A stretch of 64,000 nt of DNA from Magnetococcales bacterium (GCA_015232865.1 JADFYU010000001.1:1-64000); one strand, 5' to 3'. Shown: positions 26,667 to 36,585, numbered from the stretch's first letter. A program made the numbers and translations. Notes: generated by a model from the letters alone, not told the origin.

Positions 26667-29600
26667 ATGATGCGTCTGTTTCTGCAGAATCATGTCTTCG
26701 CCAACCTGACCTTTTTTTTGGTTTTGGTCATGGGGTTTCTGGCCTATGGTCAACTGCCCAGACAGCAAGACCCGGATATGAACTTCAACTGGATCAGTAT
26801 TGTCACCATTTTACCCGGTGCCACTGCCGAGGATGTGGAAAAACTGGTCACCGATCCCCTTGAAGAGGCTTTGGAGAAACTGCCGGACGTTCGTTTTGTC
26901 ATGTCCACCAGTAGCCCAAGCTCCTCAGAGATTCTGATCCGATTCGAGGAGTTGGATGATCGATCTTTTGATAAAAGAGTGAGTGATCTGCGTCGGGAAG
27001 TGAGCAGTAAGGAGGCGGAGTTGCCGGCGGACAGTCAAGATCCGGTCATTATGGAAATCACCAGTTCCAACGGTTTTCCCACGGCATCGATTGTGGTGGT
27101 CGGTGAGGCGGACGACGAAAATCTACGCGTCAATGCCCTGCTGTTTCAAAAGGAGCTGGAGCGGACCAAAGGTGTCGATAAGGCCATCTCTGTCGGTTTG
27201 CGTGACCCGGAGTTGCAGGTCCGATTTGATCCGCTTCGACTGCAAGGTTTTGGCCTGAACCCCCACGAGTTGAGTGATTTGATCCAGACTCGTACCCGAG
27301 ATATATCCGGTGGCGTCGTGACCAGCGGGCCGATATCCTGGTCGTTGCGTCTGCAAGGTTCGACGGCCGATCCGAAACAGTTGGGAGGTATTCTGATCCC
27401 GACATCCCGAGGTGAGTTGCCGTTGAATGAACTGGCCGAGGTGGTCCGGGGCCGTAAGAAAGCCAGTCAACTCGTTCGTTATCAGGGAAAACCGGCGGTT
27501 ATATTCAATGTGACCAAGCGGCCCGGCACCAATACCATCGAACTGATGGACCGTCTCTCCGCCAGTATCGCTCAGTGGCAATCCAACCGTCAGCAGACCG
27601 GTGTTCATCTGGTGCTGGCCGATGACCAGACCCAACTGGTTCGCAATGCGCTGGGCACCATGGAGAAAAACGCCCTGGTCGGGTTGTTGCTGGTCATGGT
27701 GATGACCTGGATTTTTCTGGGCAGTCGAATTTCGCTGCTCATCGGTATCGGTATCCCCTTTACCCTGGCGGGCGTATTCGGAATTCTGCACAGTTATGAC
27801 CACTCCCTCAATGTCATGGTTCTACTGGGGGTGGTGATTTCCCTGGGTATGTTGGTGGATGATGCCGTAGTGGTGGTGGAGTCCATCTATGCCCAACTCT
27901 CTCGTGGAAAAGGGGCCATGGACGCCAGTATGGCCGCTCTACAGGAGGTGGCTGCGCCGGTGACCACATCGGTTTTGACGACCATGGCCGCTTTTCTACC
28001 CCTGATGCTTCTGCCGGGTATTCTTGGCAAGTTCATGGGGGTCATTCCCATGGTGGTGAGTCTGGCCCTGCTCATCAGTCTGGTGGAAGCCTTTTGGATG
28101 TTGCCGGCACATGTTTCGGCCATGAACCTGAATTTTGGGAAGCCCTCCACCATCCAACAGTATAGAGCGAGAATGCTTCGCTGGATTCGACGCGGTTACG
28201 GACGGGCTTTATTGATGGTTCTCAGACGCCCGCGCCTCTCTCTGGTTGTTGCCATATTGCCCTTTTGTCTGGCGGCGGCATCGGTGGCCGGCGGTATGGT
28301 CAAAATGAATTTTTTTGCCATGGACCCCATCCCGCTTTTTTACGTCAACGTAAAAATGCCATTGGGAACCACACTGGAACAGACCATCAACCGAGTTGAA
28401 GCGGTCGAAAAGATTGTTCTGGCCGATCTGAAACCGGGAGAATACCGGGCGGTGGTCTCCTATGCCGGGCAGATGTTGACGGAGACCGCTCCTTTCTTCG
28501 GCGATCGTTACGGGCAGGTGTTGGTCAGCTTGGTCAGTCAACTCTCCGAGCGTCGTGAGGTCGATGATATTATTCAATCCATGCGTGCCAAGGTCATCTC
28601 GGTTCCGGGACCGGAGAATATCTCCTTTCTGCCTCTTTCCGGTGGACCGCCAGTCACCAAGCCCATCAGCGTCAAGGTGAGAGGGGATCATTTCGACAGC
28701 TTGCGCAAGGCGGCAGATCATCTGAAGGAATTTCTGGCAACGATACCGGAGGTGCGGGATGTCAGTGACGATTTTACCGAAGGCAGCGTCGAACTATCCC
28801 TGATCCCCGATGATGACGGACTGCGCCGGGCCGGGTTGAATCCGGCCATTCTGCCGCGTCTGGTTCAATTGTTGGGCAGCGGAGAGGTGGCCTCCAGTTT
28901 TCAGCATCAGGGGGAGAAGATTGATGTGCGGGTTTTGGCTCGCCATGGCGAGTTGGACGGGATTGACGATTTGCTCAAGGTGCCGGTTGTTCTTGGGGAT
29001 GGTGGAACCGTTCTTGTGGGAAATATTACCCATCATGAGATTAAACGGGGCCTCTCCTCCATTCACCACTATAATTTTCGCCGCACCATCACCGTTGAGG
29101 CTGAATTGGATCAAAAAGTAATGGATACGGTGACGGCTAATAATTTGATCAAGAAAAAATGGCAGGAGATTCAAGGGAATTATCCCGGCGTCGGACTGGA
29201 TTTTTCTGGGATTTTGGATGACATCACCGAGGCCATGGACTCCATAGCCATGCTGTTTTTGCTCGGAGTGGGGCTGATGTACATGATCTTGGGCACCCAA
29301 TTCGGCAGTTATTTTCAGCCATTGATGATCTTGACGACGGTTCCCATGGCCTTTACCGGGGTGGTCTGCGGTTTGCTTTTGACCGGTCATCCGCTCAGTC
29401 TGTATACGCTCTATGGGGTCGTGGCACTGTCGGGTATAGCAGTCAACTCTTCCATCGTCTTGATATCTGGGGCAAATGATCGCCTGAAAATCGGGATGAG
29501 TGTCCAGCATGCGATCATCTATGCGGCTCGGCGACGGGTGGTTCCCATCCTGATTACGACGGTCACCACCATTGCCGGACTGTTTTCTCTGGCCATGGGC

Positions 29601-29756
29601 TTTGGCGGTCAGTCCCTGCTTTGGGGTCCGGTCGCCACAGCCATTGTCTGGGGTTTGGCTTTTTCGACTACCCTGACACTTTTCTTGGTGCCGTTACTCT
29701 TTCTGATCTTCATGAGAAAAAAATCGGGGCAAAAAAAATCCGTTCAACCCGGCTGA
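26667..29756 (+). CDS. RND-family efflux pump permease
   Basis: A proton-driven inner-membrane transporter of 1029 residues, AcrB-like. The first helix is at about 10-28, and a large periplasmic porter part spans about 29-330. A cluster of helices lies at about 335-540, with the proton-relay pair D398-D399 in SLGMLVDDAVVVVE. A second porter part spans about 550-860, and the final helix cluster is at about 865-1010. It lies 1 bp after its adaptor gene. Specificity is unknown. The hairpin at 29738-29782 spans its stop codon. Confidence 0.94.
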   Translation: MMRLFLQNHVFANLTFFLVLVMGFLAYGQLPRQQDPDMNFNWISIVTILPGATAEDVEKLVTDPLEEALEKLPDVRFVMSTSSPSSSEILIRFEELDDRSFDKRVSDLRREVSSKEAELPADSQDPVIMEITSSNGFPTASIVVVGEADDENLRVNALLFQKELERTKGVDKAISVGLRDPELQVRFDPLRLQGFGLNPHELSDLIQTRTRDISGGVVTSGPISWSLRLQGSTADPKQLGGILIPTSRGELPLNELAEVVRGRKKASQLVRYQGKPAVIFNVTKRPGTNTIELMDRLSASIAQWQSNRQQTGVHLVLADDQTQLVRNALGTMEKNALVGLLLVMVMTWIFLGSRISLLIGIGIPFTLAGVFGILHSYDHSLNVMVLLGVVISLGMLVDDAVVVVESIYAQLSRGKGAMDASMAALQEVAAPVTTSVLTTMAAFLPLMLLPGILGKFMGVIPMVVSLALLISLVEAFWMLPAHVSAMNLNFGKPSTIQQYRARMLRWIRRGYGRALLMVLRRPRLSLVVAILPFCLAAASVAGGMVKMNFFAMDPIPLFYVNVKMPLGTTLEQTINRVEAVEKIVLADLKPGEYRAVVSYAGQMLTETAPFFGDRYGQVLVSLVSQLSERREVDDIIQSMRAKVISVPGPENISFLPLSGGPPVTKPISVKVRGDHFDSLRKAADHLKEFLATIPEVRDVSDDFTEGSVELSLIPDDDGLRRAGLNPAILPRLVQLLGSGEVASSFQHQGEKIDVRVLARHGELDGIDDLLKVPVVLGDGGTVLVGNITHHEIKRGLSSIHHYNFRRTITVEAELDQKVMDTVTANNLIKKKWQEIQGNYPGVGLDFSGILDDITEAMDSIAMLFLLGVGLMYMILGTQFGSYFQPLMILTTVPMAFTGVVCGLLLTGHPLSLYTLYGVVALSGIAVNSSIVLISGANDRLKIGMSVQHAIIYAARRRVVPILITTVTTIAGLFSLAMGFGGQSLLWGPVATAIVWGLAFSTTLTLFLVPLLFLIFMRKKSGQKKSVQPG

Positions 29757-29782
29757 TCGTTTCGAGCGGGTATTGAACGGAT
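29738..29782 (+). terminator. Hairpin spanning the pump gene stop codon
   Basis: ATCCGTTCAACCCG (29738-29751) pairs with CGGG-TA-TTGAACGGAT (29767-29782), nearly perfect over about 14 bp. The TGA stop at 29754-29756 lies in the loop region. The run of A residues before the left arm would give a U-run on the minus strand, so it may end transcripts from both sides. Confidence 0.6.
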
Positions 29783-29797
29783 TTCCATGGTACGTAT

Positions 29798-29836
29798 CTT
29801 TTTCCAGACTCCAATCGGTTGTGGGTCTGGAAAAAG
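29798..29836. terminator. Bidirectional terminator-like hairpin
   Basis: A perfect 12-bp stem, CTTTTTCCAGAC (29798-29809) with GTCTGGAAAAAG (29825-29836), encloses a 15-nt loop. It lies between the convergent pump gene and the 92-residue protein gene, 16 bp past the latter's stop. Confidence 0.7.
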
Positions 29837-29851
29837 CGACGATTTTGTTAT

Positions 29852-30130
29852 TTAACGAGCGATACTGTTCAGGGATGGGAGTTTGTCAAAAAACTCCTGT
29901 GCCATGACCCTGATGGCGCGCCCGACAGGTTCTGGAATCTCCAACGGTTCCTGTTCGTTCAACCTTCTAAATGCTTGACTGACCGATTCCAACCCCATTA
30001 AATCAACCTTGTCCGTCATATTAGAGGACTTGGCCTTGCCGCCGGCTCCCACCGGATTCGCCCCTCCTGGGCTTCGACTTGCCATGGCTGTGGTGCGTTG
30101 GGATATTTCCCCTACCACGTTGATATCCAT
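29852..30130 (-). CDS. Uncharacterised small protein (92 aa)
   Basis: I do not recognise this protein. It starts MDINVVGEISQRTTAMASR, has a Gly/Ala/Ser-rich flexible first third, and ends in an amphipathic helix-rich part (ESVSQAFRRLNEQEPLEIPE, then AIRVMAQEFFDKLPSL). There is no signal peptide and no membrane segment. The ATG is preceded by AAAGGATAAAAG, a usable ribosome binding site. The terminator-like hairpin 16 bp downstream supports a real transcription unit. The modular look (disordered start, helical end) resembles small regulatory or chaperone-like proteins, but no function is claimed. Confidence 0.65.
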   Translation of the reverse strand: MDINVVGEISQRTTAMASRSPGGANPVGAGGKAKSSNMTDKVDLMGLESVSQAFRRLNEQEPLEIPEPVGRAIRVMAQEFFDKLPSLNSIAR

Positions 30131-30715
30131 GATCTTTTATCCTTTATCCTTCTTGCTGTTGCGACATCCATTTTTTGTTAAAGAGTTAATCTTTCCTGCC
30201 TATGGTTAACATATCGGCCCGTTCAAAACCCGCCTTTAGAAAAAAATGGGCTGGCCTGACTATTTTTTAAATTTTGAACTTTTTTGGCAAAATGTATACT
30301 CAAGCTCAAGAGTGGTCATTCGGCCTGGAGACAGCCGTACCGCCAACCACTGTTGCCCTGTTTAAACAGATCGGTAAAAAGAATATTTTCTTGAGATATT
30401 ATGTTATACTGCCTAGAGTGAGTGGTACGATTTGAGAAAAAGCCAAGGCAATCATCAGTGAAACACTCTGTTGGTTACCGATGGTGACCGAAACAGACGG
30501 GTTTTGTTACGGAGATGAGCGTGTCGATGTGATTTGTTACAAATTATTAGAAATATTGGAATTATATTGACTTTGTCCTCGGTATTGGTTGATATGGGGG
30601 TAGGTTTGGAAGCGGATTGATTCGGCAGTCGGATAAAAAGGCGGCTGGCGGTTTTATAACAAATGAACACGGTTGGTTTGTGTAGATGACACATTTTTTT
30701 ATTGGGAGAAAGATA
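30131..30715. other. Long divergent intergenic region
   Basis: The 585 bp between two divergent genes contain no convincing reading frame. The sequence is moderately AT-rich. A GGCCTGGAGACAGCCGTACC segment near 30325-30345 is GC-rich and locally self-complementary. Promoters for both flanking genes are expected. None could be called with confidence, and no terminator is present. Confidence 0.4.
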
Positions 30716-31666
30716 ATGAAGTCAACATTGGTGAAGATCGGTGTCATGCTGATTTCCATTTTATGTATGGGATTGTCCCAGGAAGTTCTGGCCAGGGAGA
30801 CCCCGGTTGCCATGCTGACCCAGGTAAAAGGCACCATAGAGTACAGCCATGACGGTTCAACCTGGAAAAAGGTCAGGCGGAATAAATTTTTGTTTGATGG
30901 AAATCTGGTTCGCAGCGGTGCCGACGGCACGGCCAAGTTGATGATCTCTGCCACCAATATGGGCCGAGATATGGGGAACAACACCCAAATCAAGATAACC
31001 AACATGGGGGGAGAGTTGATCTCCGGCCAGCTTTCAGAGTCGACTCCGGTTGGTGGTGATCTGGTCGCCAGTTTGAGCAATCGGTTCTCCAAGGCTCAAA
31101 AATATACGACGGTACGTCGGGCCATCTCCAAAAAACAAGATTTAAAATTGGCCACGGCTCGGGAGGTTACCCTCTCGGAGGCCTACCCCGAATTGGTCTG
31201 GGAAGGAATGGGCGAGGGTATCTCCTATCGGTTGAATATCGATAAGGAGTCTCACATCATTCAAGCCAGCTCGGAGCCGATCATTCGTTTCAAGGTTCCC
31301 ACACTGGCTGCGGGCGATCATGACTATTCCGTCGAGTTGCTCAGCGGGAACGATACCCTGTTTACCCCGAAAAAGGGCGGAAAGATCCGTTGGTTGAGCG
31401 CAGAGGATATGGCGGCGGTCGAGTCTGGTCTGAAAACGGTTCAAAACAGTGCCCCCGGCGACGATTTCATGGTGGCCAGCTACCTGGAAGATCAGGGTCT
31501 GCTCGTTGCGGCCATGGATATGTACCGGAAATATTTTGCTGAGAATGCCGACGATGTCGATACCTATCCCATGCTGATCAAGTCCTACTACGACTTGAAA
31601 CTCAACGAGTTGAAAAAAGCCGAGGCAGCCAAGTACAACAAGATGCTGGATGCCGGGGAGGGTTGA
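30716..31666 (+). CDS. FecR-domain secreted protein
   Basis: From the ATG at 30716 (GGGAG eight bases upstream) the protein is 316 residues, with a Sec signal peptide (1-26, cleavage after EVLA). Residues about 30-120 form a FecR-like domain: TQVKGTIEYSHDGSTWKKV, then LVRSGADGTAKL. The C-terminal part has beta-rich segments and a helical tail (about 250-316) like a tetratricopeptide repeat. This type of periplasmic FecR protein is often encoded beside CHASE2 cyclases, as here. It is ended by a strong terminator and so is transcribed separately from the cyclase. Ligand unknown. Confidence 0.8.
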   Translation: MKSTLVKIGVMLISILCMGLSQEVLARETPVAMLTQVKGTIEYSHDGSTWKKVRRNKFLFDGNLVRSGADGTAKLMISATNMGRDMGNNTQIKITNMGGELISGQLSESTPVGGDLVASLSNRFSKAQKYTTVRRAISKKQDLKLATAREVTLSEAYPELVWEGMGEGISYRLNIDKESHIIQASSEPIIRFKVPTLAAGDHDYSVELLSGNDTLFTPKKGGKIRWLSAEDMAAVESGLKTVQNSAPGDDFMVASYLEDQGLLVAAMDMYRKYFAENADDVDTYPMLIKSYYDLKLNELKKAEAAKYNKMLDAGEG

Positions 31667-31698
31667 TTGGGTTTTTACCCTTTGGAACAGACCTGATC

Positions 31699-31742
31699 GC
31701 ACAAAAAAAAAACGCACTTTTCCGGTGCGTTTTTTTTTGTGC
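31699..31742 (+). terminator. Strong intrinsic terminator after the FecR-domain gene
   Basis: The stem GCACAAAAAAAAAACGCAC pairs with GTGCGTTTTTTTTTGTGC around a short TTTTCCG loop, with only a minor length mismatch. The long A/T portion makes it bidirectional. Confidence 0.9.
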
Positions 31743-32059
31743 CTGTTTCCCGAAGGTTGTCAAGAGATGCTGCAACCTTTTTAACGAGAGCCTCGGTAAC
31801 AGGGGTATAATATTAAATGGTATTTCGCTATTCTGTAGATCTCGTCGGGACAGCAGGTGTTGCCTCCCGTCTATTTTACCAGGCTCCTTGGGTGTGATCG
31901 ATACCGGTTGCTATCCATAAATCCAGAAACGGCAGTTGTCGGTACGTATATGGTCCAACCTGTTTTTCCAGGTATTTCATGGGATTGCATCGCGTACACA
32001 CCGCCAGTCGCCGTTGCTAAGACAAAATATTCGGACTATTTGCGGGGGTTTGATCATTC
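31743..32059. other. Intergenic region with decayed palindromic repeat before the cyclase gene
   Basis: The 317 bp hold no gene. A degenerate repeat spans about 31917-32015. Its left part, CCAGAAACGGCAGTTGTCGG, matches the family ends. Its right part, ACCGCCAGTCGCCGTTGC, is an inverted, diverged counterpart. A GCGGGGG stretch about 12 bases before the cyclase ATG may serve as ribosome binding site. Confidence 0.5.
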
Positions 32060-34129
32060 ATGAAACGTATTACTGAAAGATGGGATGTTCTGGGTACGAT
32101 CCTTCTGTTTTTATTGACGGTTCCTGCTGAATATCTGGAGGTTTTTTCTTTGCTGGAGGAGCAGACCCTGTCGTTTAGACAGTTGCTCAGAACCAACTAC
32201 GGCGACCCGGAGCAGACCCGGTTTTCAATGGATAAGATTGTTTTGGTCAATACCGACGAGGCATTTTTTAAAGAATATGGCAGTTATCCCCTGCGACGGA
32301 CGGATATCGGAAAAATAGCCGAAAATCTGAAATTTCTCGGGGCCAAGGTGGTGGCCGTCGACCTTTTGATGGATTTTCCCAGCTCCTATCAGGAGGATGA
32401 GCCGACCGCCGAGTCCTTTAAAAAAGCACAGCCGGTGCTGTTGGTGGCCCAGGCCGCCATGGTTGACGGTCAATTCAAGAAAATGAACCAACCGACCAAA
32501 ACCCTGTTGGAGGTCTCTGAAACCGGCTACACCAATATGACTTCGGCCAGTTCCATCATTACCAGCCTCTCCAGAATGGGCATCAATCCAGAGATAGCCA
32601 GTCAGGTCAACAGCTGGCCTTATGCGGTCAAAGCCCTGGCTCTCTATTATGGTGTAGAGCCACGATTGGAGGGGCATGTGCTCAAGCTGGGGGAAGAGGT
32701 GGCCATTCCCCTGGATCAATTCAACAGCTTCTATATCGATTTTCCAACCTTGCCCGCTGGCACAAAATTTATCAGTGAGAGTGCCGGTCTGACCGCGTTG
32801 GAATTTATCGACATCTCGGATTTGCATGAGGAGGATCTGAACGAATTAAGATATTGGGTGGAGGGTAAGCTGGTTCTGTTGGGTGACACCTCGGAGGTCT
32901 CCCATGACTGGTTTGATACCCCGGTGGGAATGGTCTACGGGGTGGAAATCATCGCCGATGCCATCGATACCCTGCTCAAAGGAGCTCCTTTGAGGCCGGC
33001 TTCGGTCAAGGAAGAGAGTCTGGTGGCTTTTTTCTTCATGATCAGCCTGGTCTTTCTCGGCTTGGTGCCGCATCCGACCGCTCGGGTGCTGGTGGCCCTG
33101 CTTTTGTTTTTTTTCTGGGCCGGTTTCGTCACCTATCTGTACGTCCATACCGGCGCCATCTACTCCATGTCCTATGTCCTGATCGCCGGAATGTTGAGTT
33201 TTATTCTGATCAACATGCGCTACTATTTACGGGAGATGGGACAAAAGACCATGATCAAAGGGGCGTTTGGTCAATATCTCTCTCCCAAGGTGGTGGAGAT
33301 TTTGGTCAACGATCCCAGCAAACTCTCCCTGGGTGGCGAACAACGGGAGATGACGGCTTTCTTCTCGGATGTGGCCGGATTCTCCACCATCTCCGAAAAA
33401 CTGACGCCGACGGAACTGGTTCAGTTGCTCAATGAATATTTGACCGCCATGTGCGATATCATTGCCCGCTATGATGGGACGGTGGATAAGTTTGAGGGGG
33501 ATGCCATCATTGCCTTTTGGGGGGCGCCGCTCACCCAGGAGGACCATGCGGTACGCTGTTGTCATGCGGCCATCGACATGGAAAAACACATGGTCAACAT
33601 GCGTGAAAAACTTAAAGCGGAAGGGCGGCCCAACATGACCGTTCGCATGGGTATCAACTCCGGGCCGATGGTGGTGGGGAATATGGGTTCGGCAACCCGC
33701 ATGGATTATACCATCATGGGGGATGCGGTCAATCTGGCCGCCCGTCTGGAAGGGGCCAACAAGTTTTACGACTCCGGCACCATGATTTCGGATTCGACCT
33801 ATCTGTTGGCCAAGGATCAGATCGAGGCGCGAGAGTTGGATACGGTGCGGGTCGTCGGCAAAAAAGAGCCGATCACTATTTATCAGTTGTTGGATAAAAA
33901 AGGTCAGGTTGTCGGGGAAAAAGCCGAGATGTTGGCCTGCTATTATCAAGGTCGGGATGCCTATAAAGCCCGCGACTATGAAAAAGCCGTCGGCTATTTT
34001 GAACAGGCGTTGGCCATCCAGAGCGATGACGGTCCCTCTCTGACCTTTTTGGAACGCTGCAAAGAGTACAGTCAAAACCCACCGCCTGCCGATTGGGACG
34101 GGGTTTTTAATTTTACCTCTAAGGGGTGA
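32060..34129 (+). CDS. CHASE2-domain class III adenylate cyclase
   Basis: This is an inner-membrane signalling enzyme of 689 residues. A helix at about 10-30 precedes a periplasmic CHASE2 sensor (about 35-310), and three helices follow (about 320-385). The cyclase domain is at about 425-610. The metal-binding aspartates are D437 (FFSDVAGFS) and D481 (KFEGDAIIAFWG). The transition-state residues are N558 and R562 (GDAVNLAARLE). K477 and T551 sit at the purine-selecting positions and favour ATP. A short C-terminal helical tail (about 640-675) resembles a tetratricopeptide repeat. The 3' end overlaps the convergent kinase gene by 11 bp. cAMP as product is inferred from these residues. Confidence 0.92.
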   Translation: MKRITERWDVLGTILLFLLTVPAEYLEVFSLLEEQTLSFRQLLRTNYGDPEQTRFSMDKIVLVNTDEAFFKEYGSYPLRRTDIGKIAENLKFLGAKVVAVDLLMDFPSSYQEDEPTAESFKKAQPVLLVAQAAMVDGQFKKMNQPTKTLLEVSETGYTNMTSASSIITSLSRMGINPEIASQVNSWPYAVKALALYYGVEPRLEGHVLKLGEEVAIPLDQFNSFYIDFPTLPAGTKFISESAGLTALEFIDISDLHEEDLNELRYWVEGKLVLLGDTSEVSHDWFDTPVGMVYGVEIIADAIDTLLKGAPLRPASVKEESLVAFFFMISLVFLGLVPHPTARVLVALLLFFFWAGFVTYLYVHTGAIYSMSYVLIAGMLSFILINMRYYLREMGQKTMIKGAFGQYLSPKVVEILVNDPSKLSLGGEQREMTAFFSDVAGFSTISEKLTPTELVQLLNEYLTAMCDIIARYDGTVDKFEGDAIIAFWGAPLTQEDHAVRCCHAAIDMEKHMVNMREKLKAEGRPNMTVRMGINSGPMVVGNMGSATRMDYTIMGDAVNLAARLEGANKFYDSGTMISDSTYLLAKDQIEARELDTVRVVGKKEPITIYQLLDKKGQVVGEKAEMLACYYQGRDAYKARDYEKAVGYFEQALAIQSDDGPSLTFLERCKEYSQNPPPADWDGVFNFTSKG

Positions 34130-36461
34130 TCGTCGACGGGTTGTTTTTTTGTCGGATATAAACCTGGATGGCGTTCATGATCGGTTGAAGAATGGTTTGA
34201 TAGGCGTGTAAGGCATCTGTGGCATGCTGCCAATCTTTGTTGCCGATCCTCTTATGGATTCGGATGGCTGGCTCCTTTAACGAGGGGAAGAGATCGTTGG
34301 CCATGGACCCCTTCAGAATATGGGCGGTGGAGAGGGCTTTTTCCTCTTCTTGGTTGTTCAGGGACTCATGCAACTCGTTCAACAGCGAGGAGAGTTGCTC
34401 AAACAACACTTCCGCCACCTCATGATGGTTCTCCGACGGCAATCCCATGGCATTAAATGCGGCGGTCAGCAGTTCGGTTGAGTTGCTGTTGATGTCGGAT
34501 AGCGCTGTTTCGTTGCTCGGTTCCGGGCGATTCTGTTTCTGGGGGATGAAGGAAAAATATTCTTGAATGACCGCTTGCAGACTTTCCAGTGAGGTGGGTT
34601 TCTCAAGCAGCCCCATCATTTTGGCCTGGAGACATTTTCGGTGGCATTTTTTGGTAATATCGCCGGTGAAGGCAATAATGGGAAGGGGCGGCCCCTGTTT
34701 TCCGGTTTCAGCGGCCCGAATGGCGCGGGTTGTTTCAAAACCGTCCATATTGGGCATTCTCAGATCCAACAGAACCAGTTGATAGGATTTTCCGGCAACC
34801 TTTTCCAAAGCCTGTTTCCCGGAGTCGGCCAGATCGATGGCACTCTCGGGAAAACCGATTTTTTTCAACAGTGCTTTGGTCAGCAGTAAATTGGTGGTGT
34901 GATCATCAACGATGAGAATGGACCCTTCAGGGATGATATGGTGGGGGGTGCCCAGCGACGAATCGTTGTAGGAGTGCTCCTCGGTGTAGGGGGTGAGGAT
35001 GGCCTTTAGCAGCCGATCGGCGCTGACCGGTTTTTGCAGGCAGCTGATGGACCCCTTGTAAAAAGCGGCTTGATCCCAGGCTTGGTCCAGCAGGTCGGTC
35101 AGGATCAGGAGTCGGTTTTTTTGGGTTAAATGTTCCAGGGGAAGAAAATCTTTCTCTCCGCCCGGTTTGTGGTTGACGATGGCGATATCATAGACCTCAT
35201 TGGAGTTTGTCTGCTCCTGCTCGCTGTAGACTTGTGCACCCCAACGCTCCAGATGATCGGTGAGCATGGTTCGTTGCAACCCGTCACAATTGAAAAGACG
35301 TATTTCGTAACCTTTCAGGGGAAAAGAGGAGGGGCAGGTCTCCTCCGGCCCTTTCTGGTCCTCCAGGATGATATTGAAAAAGAAGGTGCTGCCGGTTTGG
35401 CTGTGAATATTGGTATCAACACCGATTTCCCCCTCCATGAGGCGAACCAGATGTTTGCAGATTGCCAAACCCAGCCCGGTCCCTTCATGGGTTCGAGAGG
35501 TGGAGTTGTCAATCTGGGTAAAGCGGGTAAAAATCGCCTCCCGTTTATCCTCTGGAATACCGATTCCGGTGTCGCGGATCTCAAAAAGAAATTCGGTCTT
35601 GCCGTCAAATCGGCTGATGGGGCCACCGTGCAGGTCGACACAGCCGCCTTTGGGGGTAAACTTGATGGCGTTGGTAATCAAGTTGGTGAAAATCTGTCCC
35701 AGACGATTGGGATCTCCCCGGAATGCGGTGGGGAGTTTGCTGGAGATATGGGCGGTCAACTCCACCCCTTTGGTGCTGGCGAGGGGAGCCAAGATGGTGG
35801 TGACCTCATCCATCAATTTTCTCAAATCAAAGTCCCGATTATCCAGGGTGAACTTGCCTTGATCGATCTGGGCAAAGTCGAGCAGATCGTTGAGTAGAAA
35901 CAACAACCGTTTACCGGCGGTGATGGAGAGGTGCAGATACTCCTGATACTTGGGGGACAGTTGAGCATCCTTCAGCAACTCCTGCATGCCCAGAACGATA
36001 TTCATGGGGGTTCTGATTTCATGGCTCATGGTCGCCAGAAACGCATCTTTGGCTTGGTTGGCCTGTTCCGCCAGATCTCGGGCTTTGGCCAACTCCCGCA
36101 TGGCCTGTTTGCGTTCGTCCATGCGGTGAGCCAGGGATTCATTGATCTGGCGCAGTTTCTTTTCTGATTTTTGCGATTTTATGACCTCGGGAAACCAGCG
36201 ATGAAAGCCGAAAGCCAACAGTAAAAAACCCGGAAAAGTGCCGACCATCTCATGCCATTGACTGATGGAATTGAATGACGGAAACGCTTCCAGAAAAACC
36301 AAAATGCGGCCGATCAAAAGAAAAAAGAAACCGGCGAGAATATGAGGCCAACCGGAGAGATGATCAAACTTGGAGTTGGTTCCGGTGCGCAACAGCAATA
36401 GAAAGGTGACGAGAATGATCCCGAAGCCAGCGCTCTTGAAAATAAGTTCGATCATCGTCAT
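34119..36461 (-). CDS. Hybrid histidine kinase with degenerate and intact receivers and Hpt
   Basis: The 780-residue membrane kinase has three helices (about 7-25, 40-58 and 73-90), a coiled linker, and HisKA with phospho-acceptor H147 (MSHEIRTPMN). The ATPase domain follows (N264 in LITNAIKF, then RDTGIGIPED and GTGLGLAI). A receiver-like segment at about 383-492 lacks the phospho-acceptor Asp (IVN where D is expected). It is followed by a true receiver (about 513-635) with D566 in LVLLDLRMPNMDG, and a C-terminal Hpt with H714 (AHILKGS). A phosphorelay of the kind seen in BarA/EvgS proteins is implied. There is no partner regulator nearby. GAGG lies about eight bases from the ATG. Confidence 0.92.
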   Translation of the reverse strand: MTMIELIFKSAGFGIILVTFLLLLRTGTNSKFDHLSGWPHILAGFFFLLIGRILVFLEAFPSFNSISQWHEMVGTFPGFLLLAFGFHRWFPEVIKSQKSEKKLRQINESLAHRMDERKQAMRELAKARDLAEQANQAKDAFLATMSHEIRTPMNIVLGMQELLKDAQLSPKYQEYLHLSITAGKRLLFLLNDLLDFAQIDQGKFTLDNRDFDLRKLMDEVTTILAPLASTKGVELTAHISSKLPTAFRGDPNRLGQIFTNLITNAIKFTPKGGCVDLHGGPISRFDGKTEFLFEIRDTGIGIPEDKREAIFTRFTQIDNSTSRTHEGTGLGLAICKHLVRLMEGEIGVDTNIHSQTGSTFFFNIILEDQKGPEETCPSSFPLKGYEIRLFNCDGLQRTMLTDHLERWGAQVYSEQEQTNSNEVYDIAIVNHKPGGEKDFLPLEHLTQKNRLLILTDLLDQAWDQAAFYKGSISCLQKPVSADRLLKAILTPYTEEHSYNDSSLGTPHHIIPEGSILIVDDHTTNLLLTKALLKKIGFPESAIDLADSGKQALEKVAGKSYQLVLLDLRMPNMDGFETTRAIRAAETGKQGPPLPIIAFTGDITKKCHRKCLQAKMMGLLEKPTSLESLQAVIQEYFSFIPQKQNRPEPSNETALSDINSNSTELLTAAFNAMGLPSENHHEVAEVLFEQLSSLLNELHESLNNQEEEKALSTAHILKGSMANDLFPSLKEPAIRIHKRIGNKDWQHATDALHAYQTILQPIMNAIQVYIRQKNNPSTITP

Positions 36462-36485
36462 GTTGGAACCTCAACGGCGTATATA

Positions 36486-36585
36486 AACCTGGATTCGGCG
36501 TCGCTACGGGAATTACCCCTGATTCGGCTGTTGTCCGTTCGTACCTGGCACAACCTTTTGCTTTACTTGTCGAACTCGGATCATT
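36486..36585. repeat. Decayed copies of the palindromic family
   Basis: Two left-end-like strings, CCTGGATTCGGCGTCG (about 36487) and CCTGATTCGGCTGTTG (about 36518), are followed by CTGGCACAACC and CGAACTCGG. These are similar to the arms of the better preserved elements. The region is upstream of the hybrid kinase gene on the minus strand. Confidence 0.5.
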
